Shown: one piece after another, positions 45,746 through 56,489 of the stretch
Numbering within the stretch: the first letter of the stretch is position 1
How the letters are laid out: every line of letters starts with the position of its first letter
Source: Haemonchus contortus
Lineage: Eukaryota > Nematoda > Chromadorea > Rhabditida > Trichostrongylidae
Length of the DNA: 64,000 nucleotides
Assembly (NCBI GenBank): GCA_000469685.2
Contig: LS997562.1
Coordinates: 30,169,928 to 30,233,927 of the forward strand
Direction of reading: 5' to 3'
The notes under the pieces: generated by a model
What the model was told of the DNA's origin: nothing
The model's input: only the letters and a program-made list of their open reading frames with translations
The model's database searches: none
Position numbers and translations under genes: made by a program

Positions 45746-48700
45746 TTATACCTTGCAGTAAATGATACTGAGTACCATCATGAGGATGCGAATAGATTGT
45801 CGTAAAGTATCGGTATTACATCGAGTTATTTTCGTCTGGTTTTCAGCTTGATGTGGTAAGTAGGAAAACGAGGACAAATTGCCCCATTCAAAGTTCTTCA
45901 ACAATAGCTATCCCATGACAAGTCTGAGCAGAGACCTCATTTTAAAGCCTTCACCACGTGAAAATGCTCCTTCAGATCCATTCAGACTTCCAGAACAGAT
46001 GTTCAGATAGTCTCTCGCCATCTGAGGTGTGTACGGCACCTGACACCCTTAAACCCCCACAAACAGAAGCACCTTTACTTTAATCGAGCCTTAGGCAGTC
46101 TCCATGAATCGTTTCACTCTGCATCTGTTGGATCCCAGCGTCGATGTGGGTTCAGGACGGGCTTGTCGACCATATTTTCAATTCGCTTTTTGAAACGTTG
46201 CCTGGAATGCCAGCGCCTGGAGATGACGGGTTCGCCTACTTGTTTCGCTTTGAAATCGATTATAATCTTGAACGAGGTTGTAAAACTAGTAAAGTTTTTT
46301 TCTCATGTGAGAAATTCCTACAATCAGCAGTAGCAGTTACTGGGTGTTGACCTTATAAGTAGTGACTGAGACCCGGGGACAATCAATCGTACGGAATGAT
46401 TAGGCATCTTATCACCTCAGATGAGGGCTGCGTCCTCGGGTTATTTGTACTTTCTGGTGCCAAGATCTTCTTACAAAACGGTTGGAATCCTGTCTGAGGT
46501 GATCATTCGGCCCATTTGGTCGAGTGCGTTTCATGTCCGTTCGACTCTGCTCAAGTCACAAGCTATTTTTATCGTTTTCTCTTGAATGCTATAAAACGGC
46601 CCCTTACATTTTTATTCCTTTGAAAATGTTATCTACAAATTTTCCTTAGAAAGGGAACTAAATGACGGCAAGAGACTTTGACCTCATTAGCATTTTAGGG
46701 GGGTTTACGGAGATGTTGCGGCACCAGTGTCGGCTTCGTTTGATGTGCTTTCATCTTGCCGACCCCGTCGGGTCTCCCCGTGATACGAACTCAGTTATCA
46801 GTGGCGTTTTGATCGCTCAATACTTCTTGTTTCCAGTCATAAAACGGCCACTTCATCGCTTTCGTCCCACTCCTCGTAGACCGCCATTCATTCGATTTTT
46901 GTGTAAGACGCATAACATTCTTCACGGTTAACCCGTCCAACCAACCTCACCTCTGTTCCCATTGCTTCACTTTTCTCGCCCAAATCTCAATTCTTACGTT
47001 AGAAATGAAAAACTCGTATAACATAGCCTTCCCAGAGCGATCAGCTAGATGAAAATCGTATCCCATAGCTGTTGTTCCCATCGCCCAGTCCTAAAACCAT
47101 CCATACTTGGATTTGTACCTTTTTCTAGACCCTTTGTCTTTCTTAAGTTGACTAATTGGGTCATCATTCTGTTCCAACTACTCGGTAAATCATCCCCAAA
47201 CTGGAGTTTTTTTCCGCCGAAATCGTGTTCCTACTGCTGTATGCTGTCACCCTGGGTTCTCTGCGTGGGAGAGTACTTTCTGAGTGAGAAGTGCTTAATG
47301 GTTCTTCGTCGCCGTCGAAAAGAAACGGATTGATGGGCTGATTATATGAACGTTGAGCGGTTCGATTCTCCTCAATCAAACCCCCATTGATTGCGGCACT
47401 GCCCTCTGCCAGTGTACCTACTTCCGTTCCTCGTTAAGACGTTGAAGAGAAGTTTTCGATTTACAGCTTTAGTGGCCAGGTTTTTATCGATTCGTCGAAT
47501 CGATTTGATGTTCCATTTGGGCGATGTTCAAATGTCTGGCGGCTTTTCATCACCGACGACGACGACGACCTTAGTCGGTCACGCACGCACACGGGTCGCG
47601 ACAAGGTGCAAAAAGGGGAGCTTCGGGGGCTGTGGGGAAGATTCGAATCGCCGGCACACCAGGCGGCGCCTTTCGCGGCCCAGTCGGAAAGGCGTCGGTG
47701 CGTCTTTGGCGACCAGCCACGTTGAGTGAACTGACCGCCAACGCCACTGCTCCCCCCTCGTGCGGCTTTCTAATAACCAATCATGCTCAAACACCTGTAG
47801 TGTTTGCCGAGCAGATTCTCGGTGTTCTGGCCGTCATCCGTCGATGACACTTTCACCGCACTTCCTCCTTTTATCGCTGCCTTTGATTTGCCTCATCAGT
47901 GGCTAACGACTTCGCAAATCCCTGTAGCCTTGCCTTCTGCTTCGAATGTCTTCCTCCTCTTTTTCATTTCCCGCTCGTTCAGCCTCACTCCATCCATCAA
48001 TCTCTAATGCACTAGCGCTGTTTTTGTTGGGAACTGCTTCGCGCGGTGACAAATCTCACCATCTTTTCGCCCTCCGATCGCATCCTCATCCAACCACCCT
48101 CTCTCTATCACCATCACAGCCTCCGCCAGCACCTTTCCTAAGGTGCAACAGATCATTGTTTTAACATCGCCCACTCATCCTATGCCTTGAATAGTTAGGG
48201 CTGTAACTCCACAGATCCCCAAACAAGTGCCTTATAGTCTCATGGACACTTTATTTTTTAATCGGAACTTGTTGATGTGGGCCACTTTCGTGGAAAAGCA
48301 ATTGTTCCACTCTGAGTTACGAGAACTCGTTCTGTGGCAAGAACTAGGACTTCACGGAATTCAGTGCAATGCAAAGGGCTGTTACATCTTTCGAAGGGCT
48401 ATCTCGAAAACTCGTTTGACTGAAATTCCGCTGTGAACTGACTTGCACAACCAATGCCTTCCCCTTCAAACTGGAACCTTTTTCTTTTTCTCGCCCCTTT
48501 TGTCCTACCTTTTCACTTTCATACATAGCTCAATGTCTAACCTGCATAATAAACGACTGAAACTTTGCGAAGGGAAGACAAATCTGTCCATGTGAAAATC
48601 TTTGCTGTATCGGCTTTTACCAGTTGCTTTCCATAAAACAGAATTTGGCTATGGCTTCATGACTGGTCTCGGAAAGAATTTCGATTTGTTTTGTTTGTTT

Positions 48701-49375
48701 TGTTTTCCGTCCGTGTTCGCCATGGTTCTGCTTATTTACATAATTGCTGTAGCAAATATCCATCCTCTGTACTACCCAGGATTAGCCTTTGACATGCCTG
48801 ATTGATAAAGGTAACACTAGCAATTACTGCGCTAACGCTTTGATGGCGCCCATCGCGCCTGTTGGGATATCTCCCGGATCTCACTTCCAGCTTAGACCTC
48901 TGGGTTACCTTTGACATTTTAATGGTTCATGAGGATCGACGGGCACTCTGATTAGTGATTTGTCCCTTCGTATGGGAAAACTGCCAAATAACTTCTCAAT
49001 GGGAAAACTGGGGGGGGGGAAGGTGTGGGTGTAGTTTGGTCCACATGTGTACATGACGTGCCCACTGAGCTGTTCGTGTTTCATTTATCTTATTACCTAT
49101 TCCGTTTATTTGTTTATTTGTTTATACGCTAATAAGGTAGACGTGAGAAACATACAACAACACGCAATAAGACCTCACACCACTCACTATAAAAAAAGCT
49201 CAGCGATCTTTCTTTACCAGCCGCATAGAGTGCACAAAAGCAGGGGACAGAAGTACTACTTGCGATTTCAAAAGTATAAATGCTGATATTGATAAATAAA
49301 TAAACAAATAAAAAAATAATATTCCGTTATTTTCTTTTTAAAGTTTCGGGATGATGCTGCCGCTGATGAGCCAGA
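45746..49375. other. Intergenic upstream of axin: no gene recognised
   Basis: Many short frames are present, none with domain or splice support. Poly-pyrimidine and (ACG)n-type patches lie at 47,550-47,570. At ~47,640-47,700 (minus) a gattcgaatc core recalls a B box but the flanking arms do not pair, so no tRNA is called. Confidence 0.45.
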
Positions 49376-49563
49376 TTTTAAAGTCCCGTGAGTTTGTAAT
49401 ACAGTAACCCCCCAGTACCCCACCACCCACCTCGTGAGCTTCGCTCAGGGTTCCTTTTTGTTGCGGATGTGATATATGATACATATGATATATGTGATGG
49501 GTGTTTGGAGACGCTTGAGTGTGTCCGCGGGTTACTGTATCCCACATTCACGGGACTTTAAAA
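49376..49563. mobile_element. 188-bp MITE with ~35-bp terminal inverted repeats
   Basis: It starts TTTTAAAGTCCCGTGA and ends with the complement (tcacgggactttaaaa). The similarity runs inward to atacagtaaccc / gggttactgtat. It ends 60 bp before the first axin exon. There is no coding capacity. Confidence 0.75.
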
Positions 49564-49633
49564 TCCATTTTGTCTTCCGTTGAATGTCGTAGAATGTGTC
49601 TTACGTGCAGGAAACGAATTTCAGATTTCGCAG

Positions 49634-52600
49634 ATGGCGATGGACGAATGTTCCTTCTCGTCCAGCGTCGACGCCGTTTTGCAAGATGCAGCCGCTTTAC
49701 AAGCATTCCGAGAGTGGATCCGATTGGTAAGTGAATCAGACACATTTCTATTTCATCGGAAGAAAAGCTCTGAAGTCGCGGAAACTTCGTTTTCGTTCAG
49801 GATGCTTCACGACCGGCTGATTGTCTTGCCCTTCATTTCGCTATCAAGGGATATCAGACGTATCTCAGTAGAAATGAACCGAACACATCCAGTATGGCTT
49901 GTACATTGCATCGTAAATTCATAAGGTAATGCTTATTTGTAAAAAAGGATTTTTAAGCACAAAAACTAAGGGAAGTGATAATAGTAGTTTCCTACAGTGC
50001 TCTCGGAATGGGCCACGCATTTGGTGTTTGTTTGAAATTTCACTGATGTTTCGATACGTATCTACTTTTATGAACACTTTTTAACGAGACAAACCTTTCA
50101 ACTTTGGTCTTACCCGTTAGTGACAACAATGAAGAAAGGATAAAGAGAGAAGTTGAAGAAGAATGAAGAATCAATTCATTTGCACGGCAGTTGCCCCGTC
50201 TTCTTAGCAAACAGAACCAGCATGTCCTCCCCTTATCAGAACGAACTACAGTTTACCATAAAAGCAATAAAATAGTACTTAGATCCGTAAAATTCAGTCA
50301 TCGAGCCCGCAATCCTCATCTACAACACTTTTGCTGTGCACTCGAAAAGGGCTACCTAAAAATTTACGTGGACTGTGCCCTTGAGCATTTCAGGGGCCAG
50401 AGCGTTCCGTCAGGGAATGTGTTCTTTTTTGCTCCAGAAAATGCACCTCAAGAAATTGTACTCCAATTTTTGAAATGGATTCAATTTTTGCTTGTTTTTT
50501 TGGGTCGTGTTTTTTTCTTGTGACAGATTTATCGCTCACTCTCTGGATGAACATCTAATGCTAGACTTCGAGCGTGGGCACCCTAAGAAGCAGCTCAACA
50601 ACCCGATACCTTCTGAAAATACTATTATTCTATTTTTTTCAGTCAGCGCACCGGAACTTGCTCGTTTTTGCCGTCATCCGTACGAAAAGAGATGTCGATA
50701 CGAGTTCATTCGCTCAACAGTCAGAATCCACCGTATCCGGAGCTCTTCGATCCGGTCCAACCGGCTCTTCGCAAGCAACTCAATGAATTACATTCGCAGT
50801 TTGTCACCTCGGACAGTTTCATGGCGGTGAGTCCTACTCTATCCCTGGTTTTAGTTGCTCCTACCAGAAGCTGTAAGATCAATAAAAAGCTAAATTATAT
50901 AAAAAATTATTCCTTCTCCAAAATGGCTTCATTTTTAAGTTTATGGAGAGAAATGGCAGTGAGGGATCGTCTGCGGCAACGCCGACAGATGACGCTCCAA
51001 TCTTGCCATATCCATATGTCGCGCCCACATCAACCTTGATTCGCGAACCGACAAAGAGGATTCGAGGGTAAGTCCGTTGATACCGCGCTTAGATCATCTC
51101 CATTTCGTGCTGATGAAAACACTTTCTATCCGATTGGATACTTCCGATCACGAATCTCAAAAAAATCATAGAAGGTTGGGTAACACGACAGGTATAAAGG
51201 TGAAGGAAGTACGTAGTCGGGTCGCTACGGCAATCACATACATACGAACAGATTGATACGCAGGTATCGATCTGATTACCCGATTCTGCCGCGCTGCAAT
51301 CGCCCGCTTCTCATTCACACATTCGCCAGAGCGCAAAGTTCGATTCGCAGTCACTGGGGAGACCAGGGTGGGAGTAGGGGCGGGGCTTGGGAAGAGCGGG
51401 TGATTTCCGGGCATCTTTGAAAAAGCTCCTTTTCTCTGTAAAAGTGGCGATAAAATTTTATTCATTTCAGGTCAAAAACCCGTGCCTATTCTTGTGACGC
51501 GTCGTCTAGTCGTGAGGACTCATCCCGACCGATAGCAGTGGATCGTGAACGGAATGTCTTCAAGGTGAGTGTAAGAGTGTTAGAGCAGCAACTTCCGAGT
51601 GAACCCCACCTGACTTGAATCACTCCACTTTCCAGCACACCGACGGGTCCATCCGACATGATCTTCCAGAAGCACGGGAAGCTTTTGCTAATGTATTATC
51701 AGAAAAACTGGATGTAATTAGCAAAGAGCTGGAGAGATGCGACGAAAACACCTATGCACGGTAGGAGAATAGAGCCCCGTAGGCATCGAACCCCCCGAAT
51801 GAAAAGGATTTTCCAGTGATCTGCCAAGAGATCTGGCAGTGTGTTCATTGCTACCGTCCCTCCATGATAGTCGTATTCTTGAAGAAACGACGAGTGATGA
51901 AGAAGTGGAGATGTATGTCGGACGAATAGAGGGAGCCCGTTGTCGATCAGGTAGGTGATATCAGGCTTTGAGGCGAACCTGTACAGGAAGGGTTTTTAAT
52001 TATGCTTTTCTTCAGAGTCAATCTCACCGGTGTTGTTCGACTTCCGGCAAACCAGGGTGACTCAATTTAACACAGGTTTTACTTCACCACCTCGAAGCTT
52101 ACAACTTCCGTTCCCAAATGTACCAGCACCTCCTCCGTTCCCGACGTCTAACAAGTAGGCAGTACTGGCTATTTCTCACTTTTCGAGTCCTATATTTCCG
52201 ATTTCAGATCTATGGACTATCGATTTTCTGATTCGAGTGGATTCTGCAGCTCGGAGAGCGCCTATCTGTCGGATAGGAGTTTCGGAAGAAAGAAAATGAG
52301 TGAGTGTGTCGTTTCAAAGCAAACTATTTTCTTTCTTGGAGAAAGAATTTTGGAGGTATATTTACAGTCTCTTGAAATAACACACTTTGGAATTCGGGGG
52401 TTCCAAAACACCTTTTATTACCTGCTGCACACCTCAAGTCAAGCCTATCGATTGTGCCTACAGTACTCTTCATAGGCGACAATTTCACATCGAGGCCTAA
52501 AAGTATCATATTGAAAGGGATATTGTAGGAAGCCTACCTAGTTTGAAGCGCTGATTTACAAGGGACTGGCTATCCAAATCATAACACAGAGCCCTTGCAT

Positions 52601-54176
52601 AAGCCGGCAATTTTTTCAGGTTTTGACTTCCATCCGCACCATTTGGGCTCTAACAGCCTCTCAAGGAGGCAGCACCCATCGATTCCTGCACAGAATGCCT
52701 TCGCCACGTTACAGTAAGTCTCTCGTTTATTCAAAAACACAGTTCTCAAGAAGTAGTTTTTATAAAATAGTTGAAAATAGTTTCTGAGATCCCCTTCTAG
52801 GAATACCTTCGGCCTCCAGGATAGCACGTAGAGCACTGTCGGATCGAAAGCTGACCTCGACAGGGCGTTAGAAAAGCTTTAAAACCGTGAACATTCAAAA
52901 GTGACCTTGTTCTGATTGCTGCGTTAAAGCTGCACCATTTCCAATTTAGCGTTAGGACGCCGAAGAATAGTACGCTTATGTAGGAGACAACCGGACGGCT
53001 AGAGACACATGATCTCGTACATCGCCATTTCTTGGATTTTTTTCGAAACCTTATATCACTTCGCCGCGATTTTTCCCTATTCTGCACCACAATTTTTTAT
53101 TCCATTAATTATCTCAAGATTATCGTAAACTGCCTTCAAGATTCAGTGCTTTCATGCAGGACAATTCATTGCTTTCTGGAGAAATCGAGATGATAGATTG
53201 CTATTAAATTTTGTAAGTAGTATTTGATGCAGATAGAATATGAAGGGCGATTGCAGATTCCGAACCATAGCGCCTTCGCTGACGCTGGTGTTACGAGAGA
53301 ATGGACAGCCACCCATGGTGGCGAAGATCCCATCGGAACTAATCACACTTGCCCGATTTCGCCGAACATTTGGCATTCCTCGATCGGAGAACAGAAGGTA
53401 TGGGACACTTTTTGACATAATTATTTTTTCTCTTTATTGAAATACTCAGCGCAGTCGCCGCGACCCACGGTTTGGAGTATTGTACCCTGACTTACAATTA
53501 GCATTCATGTGGCTTACAATTAGATGTCTTTTTCCCGATGTCTAGAGATCGCGCTACAATTGTTCCATCATCGTTTTTTTTTTCTGGATTTACTTCGTGG
53601 GTCTCATACGGAAGAATGATTGAGATTACTGTATGGCGGGTAGGCCCTCTAAGATCGTTCGTCAAGTGTACTTCTCAGATCAGAGAGGAGAAAGGTGGAT
53701 ATTGTACAGGATTGCTTCTGATCCGTTGCACAATTGAAAGCGAGTTCTGTAAAGGAGCGCACAGAGTCTAGCTCTGAACATTGCCCATTTTTGATTTTCA
53801 AGTTCCCCAACACTTTTTGAACCTCCTAACAGTCCAATGTCGTCTGATACATGACAGAGCTCTGAGAACATGCTCTGCTCTGGGAAAGCTCATAGCTGTT
53901 GCATTCAAATGAAACACCTATACACTATTTAATAGTGTCGAATGCGCTGCGCAACTTGAAGATCAACGCTGTAATGTTGTAGCAAGTGCATTCTTCAGCT
54001 TCAGCGTACATTCTTCTGCCTACCTGATCTTCATGTTCAGGTTTCTGTTCAAAAGCACCTGTGAGGACGGCTCGGCTCCGTTCCAGTGGAGTCTGATCAC
54101 TGATGAAGACGCTGTTCTACCAATGTTTGACGGCAAAATCACCGCCGAATGTCGACATTTCACCGATTCAGACTGA
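49634..54176 (+). CDS. pry-1: Axin (PRY-1-like): RGS + DIX scaffold of the beta-catenin destruction complex
   Basis: Twelve exons: 49634-49726, 49801-49925, 50643-50826, 50949-51067, 51471-51564, 51636-51760, 51817-51950, 52016-52154, 52208-52299, 52620-52713, 53257-53397, 54041-54176. They sum to 1476 nt, 491 aa, with every phase consistent. The N-terminal RGS domain (~12-134) reads VLQDAAALQAFREWIRL, DCLALHFAIKGYQTYLSR, ELFDPVQPALRKQLNELHSQ, FVTSD. The middle region is Ser/Pro-rich with a helical LPEAREAFANVLSEKLDVIS. The C-terminal DIX domain (~402-491) reads LVLRENGQPPMVAKIPSELI, TLARFRRTFG, RRFLFKSTCEDG, DAVLPMFDGKI. Axin binds APC through RGS, GSK3 and beta-catenin through the middle, and Dishevelled/itself through DIX, limiting Wnt signalling in the cytoplasm. 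The length is shorter than C. elegans PRY-1 as I recall it; the divergent paralogue AXL-1 is the alternative. tttcag at 49619-49624 may be a spliced-leader acceptor. Confidence 0.9.
52780..53140. mobile_element. MITE-like repeat, copy G (axin intron)
   Basis: The right end agattatcgtaaactgccttcaa and internal 'tttctgagatcccc' and 'ctgcaccattt' blocks match the family. The left end is degraded. It lies in the intron before the first DIX exon. Confidence 0.5.
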
Positions 54177-55807
54177 ATTTTCTGTTGACCATCTATACAT
54201 TGCTTTAATTCGTTACAATCGAATTATATTCTTACAAAGTCAACCAACCAATCGGTTTTATTTCCATTCAGGGTTTCATTTATTCACTTAGTTTTACTCA
54301 TATGTATATGTGTATGCAATTATGTATATTTCTATTTCTGCTCAATGTCCATAAATGCCTATAAAATCATACGTTCGATCGATCAGCGAAAGCTTTTACA
54401 AGGGCTCTCATCGAGGTGCGCACAGTTTTTGAAATTCTATGAAGGGAAAAAGCTCAAACTTAGCGGATTCCACGAGTTTCCTCAATGACTTACAATGACT
54501 CAAGCCTGTTACTCATCAATCCAATAGAAAATCGCGGTTGAAGATGCTGATGTCTGATGGATCGCATATTGCCAAGAGCAGTTATCCAGCGGTCTTTTAG
54601 TAAGAGTAACGTAGTTTATGTCAACGAAGGGACTATAGATGTTTGCCGTAGTCTACCTCGCACGGAGGTAAAAACCTTGGGTTTATAATCTTCATTCCCA
54701 TAATAGACAGGATTAGAGTGTGATTCTTCTATTAGCTTAAAAGGCGAGGAGTTAATCAATTATTAAACTCAATATCAACTGGGCTTTCTCACCATTAGTT
54801 ACCCAGCACTACTCTCTCTTTGGATCGGAGAGAAACGGCGGTTGTAAGAAGGTGCTATCTCACTTAGATATCCCATCCTACCCAAATCATCCAAAGTTTT
54901 CATATCTCAATGAACAACACTGTTTTGAAAGTTACTGAATAGCTAAAAACGTCTTATAACATTCGTTCCCCGCTTGTTTGAGCCGATCCTGCCTCATATT
55001 CCTATCTGGAGAGCGCACCGTTTTGGATTTTGGCCTCTCTTCAAATGACTCTTATTAGGTACTTTACGCAATGAAGGGTCACAACTATTCTGAAAACGAC
55101 TAGAACTGGAATGTGTGGAACATTGCACAAGGTTGAATAATCGATTTCATCTCTATCTACTCTGCTTCTTTAGTGGATAAAGATGATGTTAAGAGATCTT
55201 GGTCGCATGGCCTACCCCCACAATGAAATCAAATCTCTTTCTGTCGCCTTTTCTTATAACAGGAAACTGCCTATTTGATGAGATTTTTGATGTGCTCACG
55301 GTTGCAAACACAGTTGCCTACAAAGATGCATACTAAAATTGTAAATAGAATGTCTAATAGATGTTCCTTCAGCAAGTTTCGGCTCGCTCAATGTCAATTC
55401 TTTGCAACGATTGTTCTGAAAGGCTATATTCCTTTTAATCATTCAATAGTATTCTGACAAGGCTGGAATATTAACGAGCTCATCGCCTTGCGACAAAACT
55501 CCTAATGGGCTGAAAAACGTCTTGATTATTGCCTTTTATGTTTTTTGAATGGAGAGACATCGAATTTCCTCCTAACCAACAGAAAACTAGTAACTCAAAT
55601 AAAATCTGCAGCTTCTCCTTACAATACGTAAATTCTTCGGTGTTAGCATAATTCAAGAGCTTAAGTTTTTACGAAAACAAAGAGTTAGACATTTCTTCCA
55701 GTTCCCATACAAATTCTAAGATGTCATGCTCATCGGAGTATATATCTCTGACTTTCGATTAGCTGAAAGATCATTTTCTAGACTACTTCTTTGACTTTTA
55801 TGGGCGG
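54177..55807. other. Downstream of axin: nothing recognised
   Basis: AT-rich sequence with frequent stops on both strands. tataaaatc near 54360 is the nearest thing to a cleavage signal. No gene or repeat was identified. Confidence 0.5.
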
Positions 55808-56041
55808 GGTACTGTGGTGGAAAGTAGCGCAATATGACGAGACGCACATGTGGCCATGGGTTCGACCCGGGTCGAAATCTGTCTCGACCGACCAAGCTTT
55901 CCATCCCCTCAGGGTCGGCTAATCCGTACCAGATTTTTTTAGTAGGATAAAAGCACTGACTAGTACAGACATCGGCTGGTCACCTCAAGTCGCTTGCAAC
56001 GCACACACTCAACGGCACTCTGGATAAAAGTCGAGTACGGA
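55808..56041 (+). mobile_element. tRNA-derived SINE copy
   Basis: The head ggtggaaagtagcgc and B box gggttcgaccc are followed by ggataaaagcactgactag, tcggctggtcacctcaagtc and a tail ending gtcgagtacgg. Same family and order as 45484-45745, opposite strand. Confidence 0.6.
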
Positions 56042-56208
56042 TGTATTCCTAAAATGGGATTAATCATGCCACACTTCTTCCTAGGCTTTTAACATAGGTT
56101 CATATGTGTTAAGCAGCCCTTCCTTCATTTGCTGCTATAACAGCATTGTTCTCAAAGTCAGGTGTATTTTGATTGCCTAAAACAAGAAAAAAAAATGTTT
56201 TTCCAAAT

Positions 56209-56220
56209 ACTCCTCTTACT
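56209..56220. repeat. 12-bp target-site duplication, left
   Basis: ACTCCTCTTACT directly precedes the PLE1 composite. The identical 12-mer follows it at 60698-60709. Confidence 0.93.
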
Positions 56221-56274
56221 ATGAGTTTGTTGTTGTCTTGAACTCTTCACGAGGTTTTTAAATAACCTTTATTA

Positions 56275-56309
56275 GGCTGACGTTTCGGCGGAATCGCCTT
56301 TTCAGAGCC
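56275..56309 (-). ncRNA. Hammerhead motif at PLE1 3' end, core broken
   Basis: Same fold as at 59262-59297, but one base is missing in the core: CTGAAAAGGCG in place of CTGAAGAAGGCG. The lost base is the catalytic G8, so cleavage is not expected. Confidence 0.75.
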
Positions 56310-56489
56310 TGAAAGGATCATATCAATCTGTGATTATCCGACCAAACGTCTCCACCAACCCACTAAGTTCGAAACCCCCAGGGCACGCAGGTGGTCGAAA
56401 GGAGAACCACTCACCGTAACTTCGTGGATTCTTCGAAACCACCCAACTAGTGGCACCAACCGACCAGTGTCAGCGGGGGTACGTCTTCA

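Noticed and set aside
47590..47710. Minus-strand tRNA-like sequence with gattcgaatc
   Set aside because: The flanking bases do not form T-arm or acceptor stems.
50527..50640. Open frame RFIAHSLDEH as an axin exon
   Set aside because: It lacks a GT donor in phase before the next acceptor. Skipping to 50643 restores the RGS sequence with correct phase.
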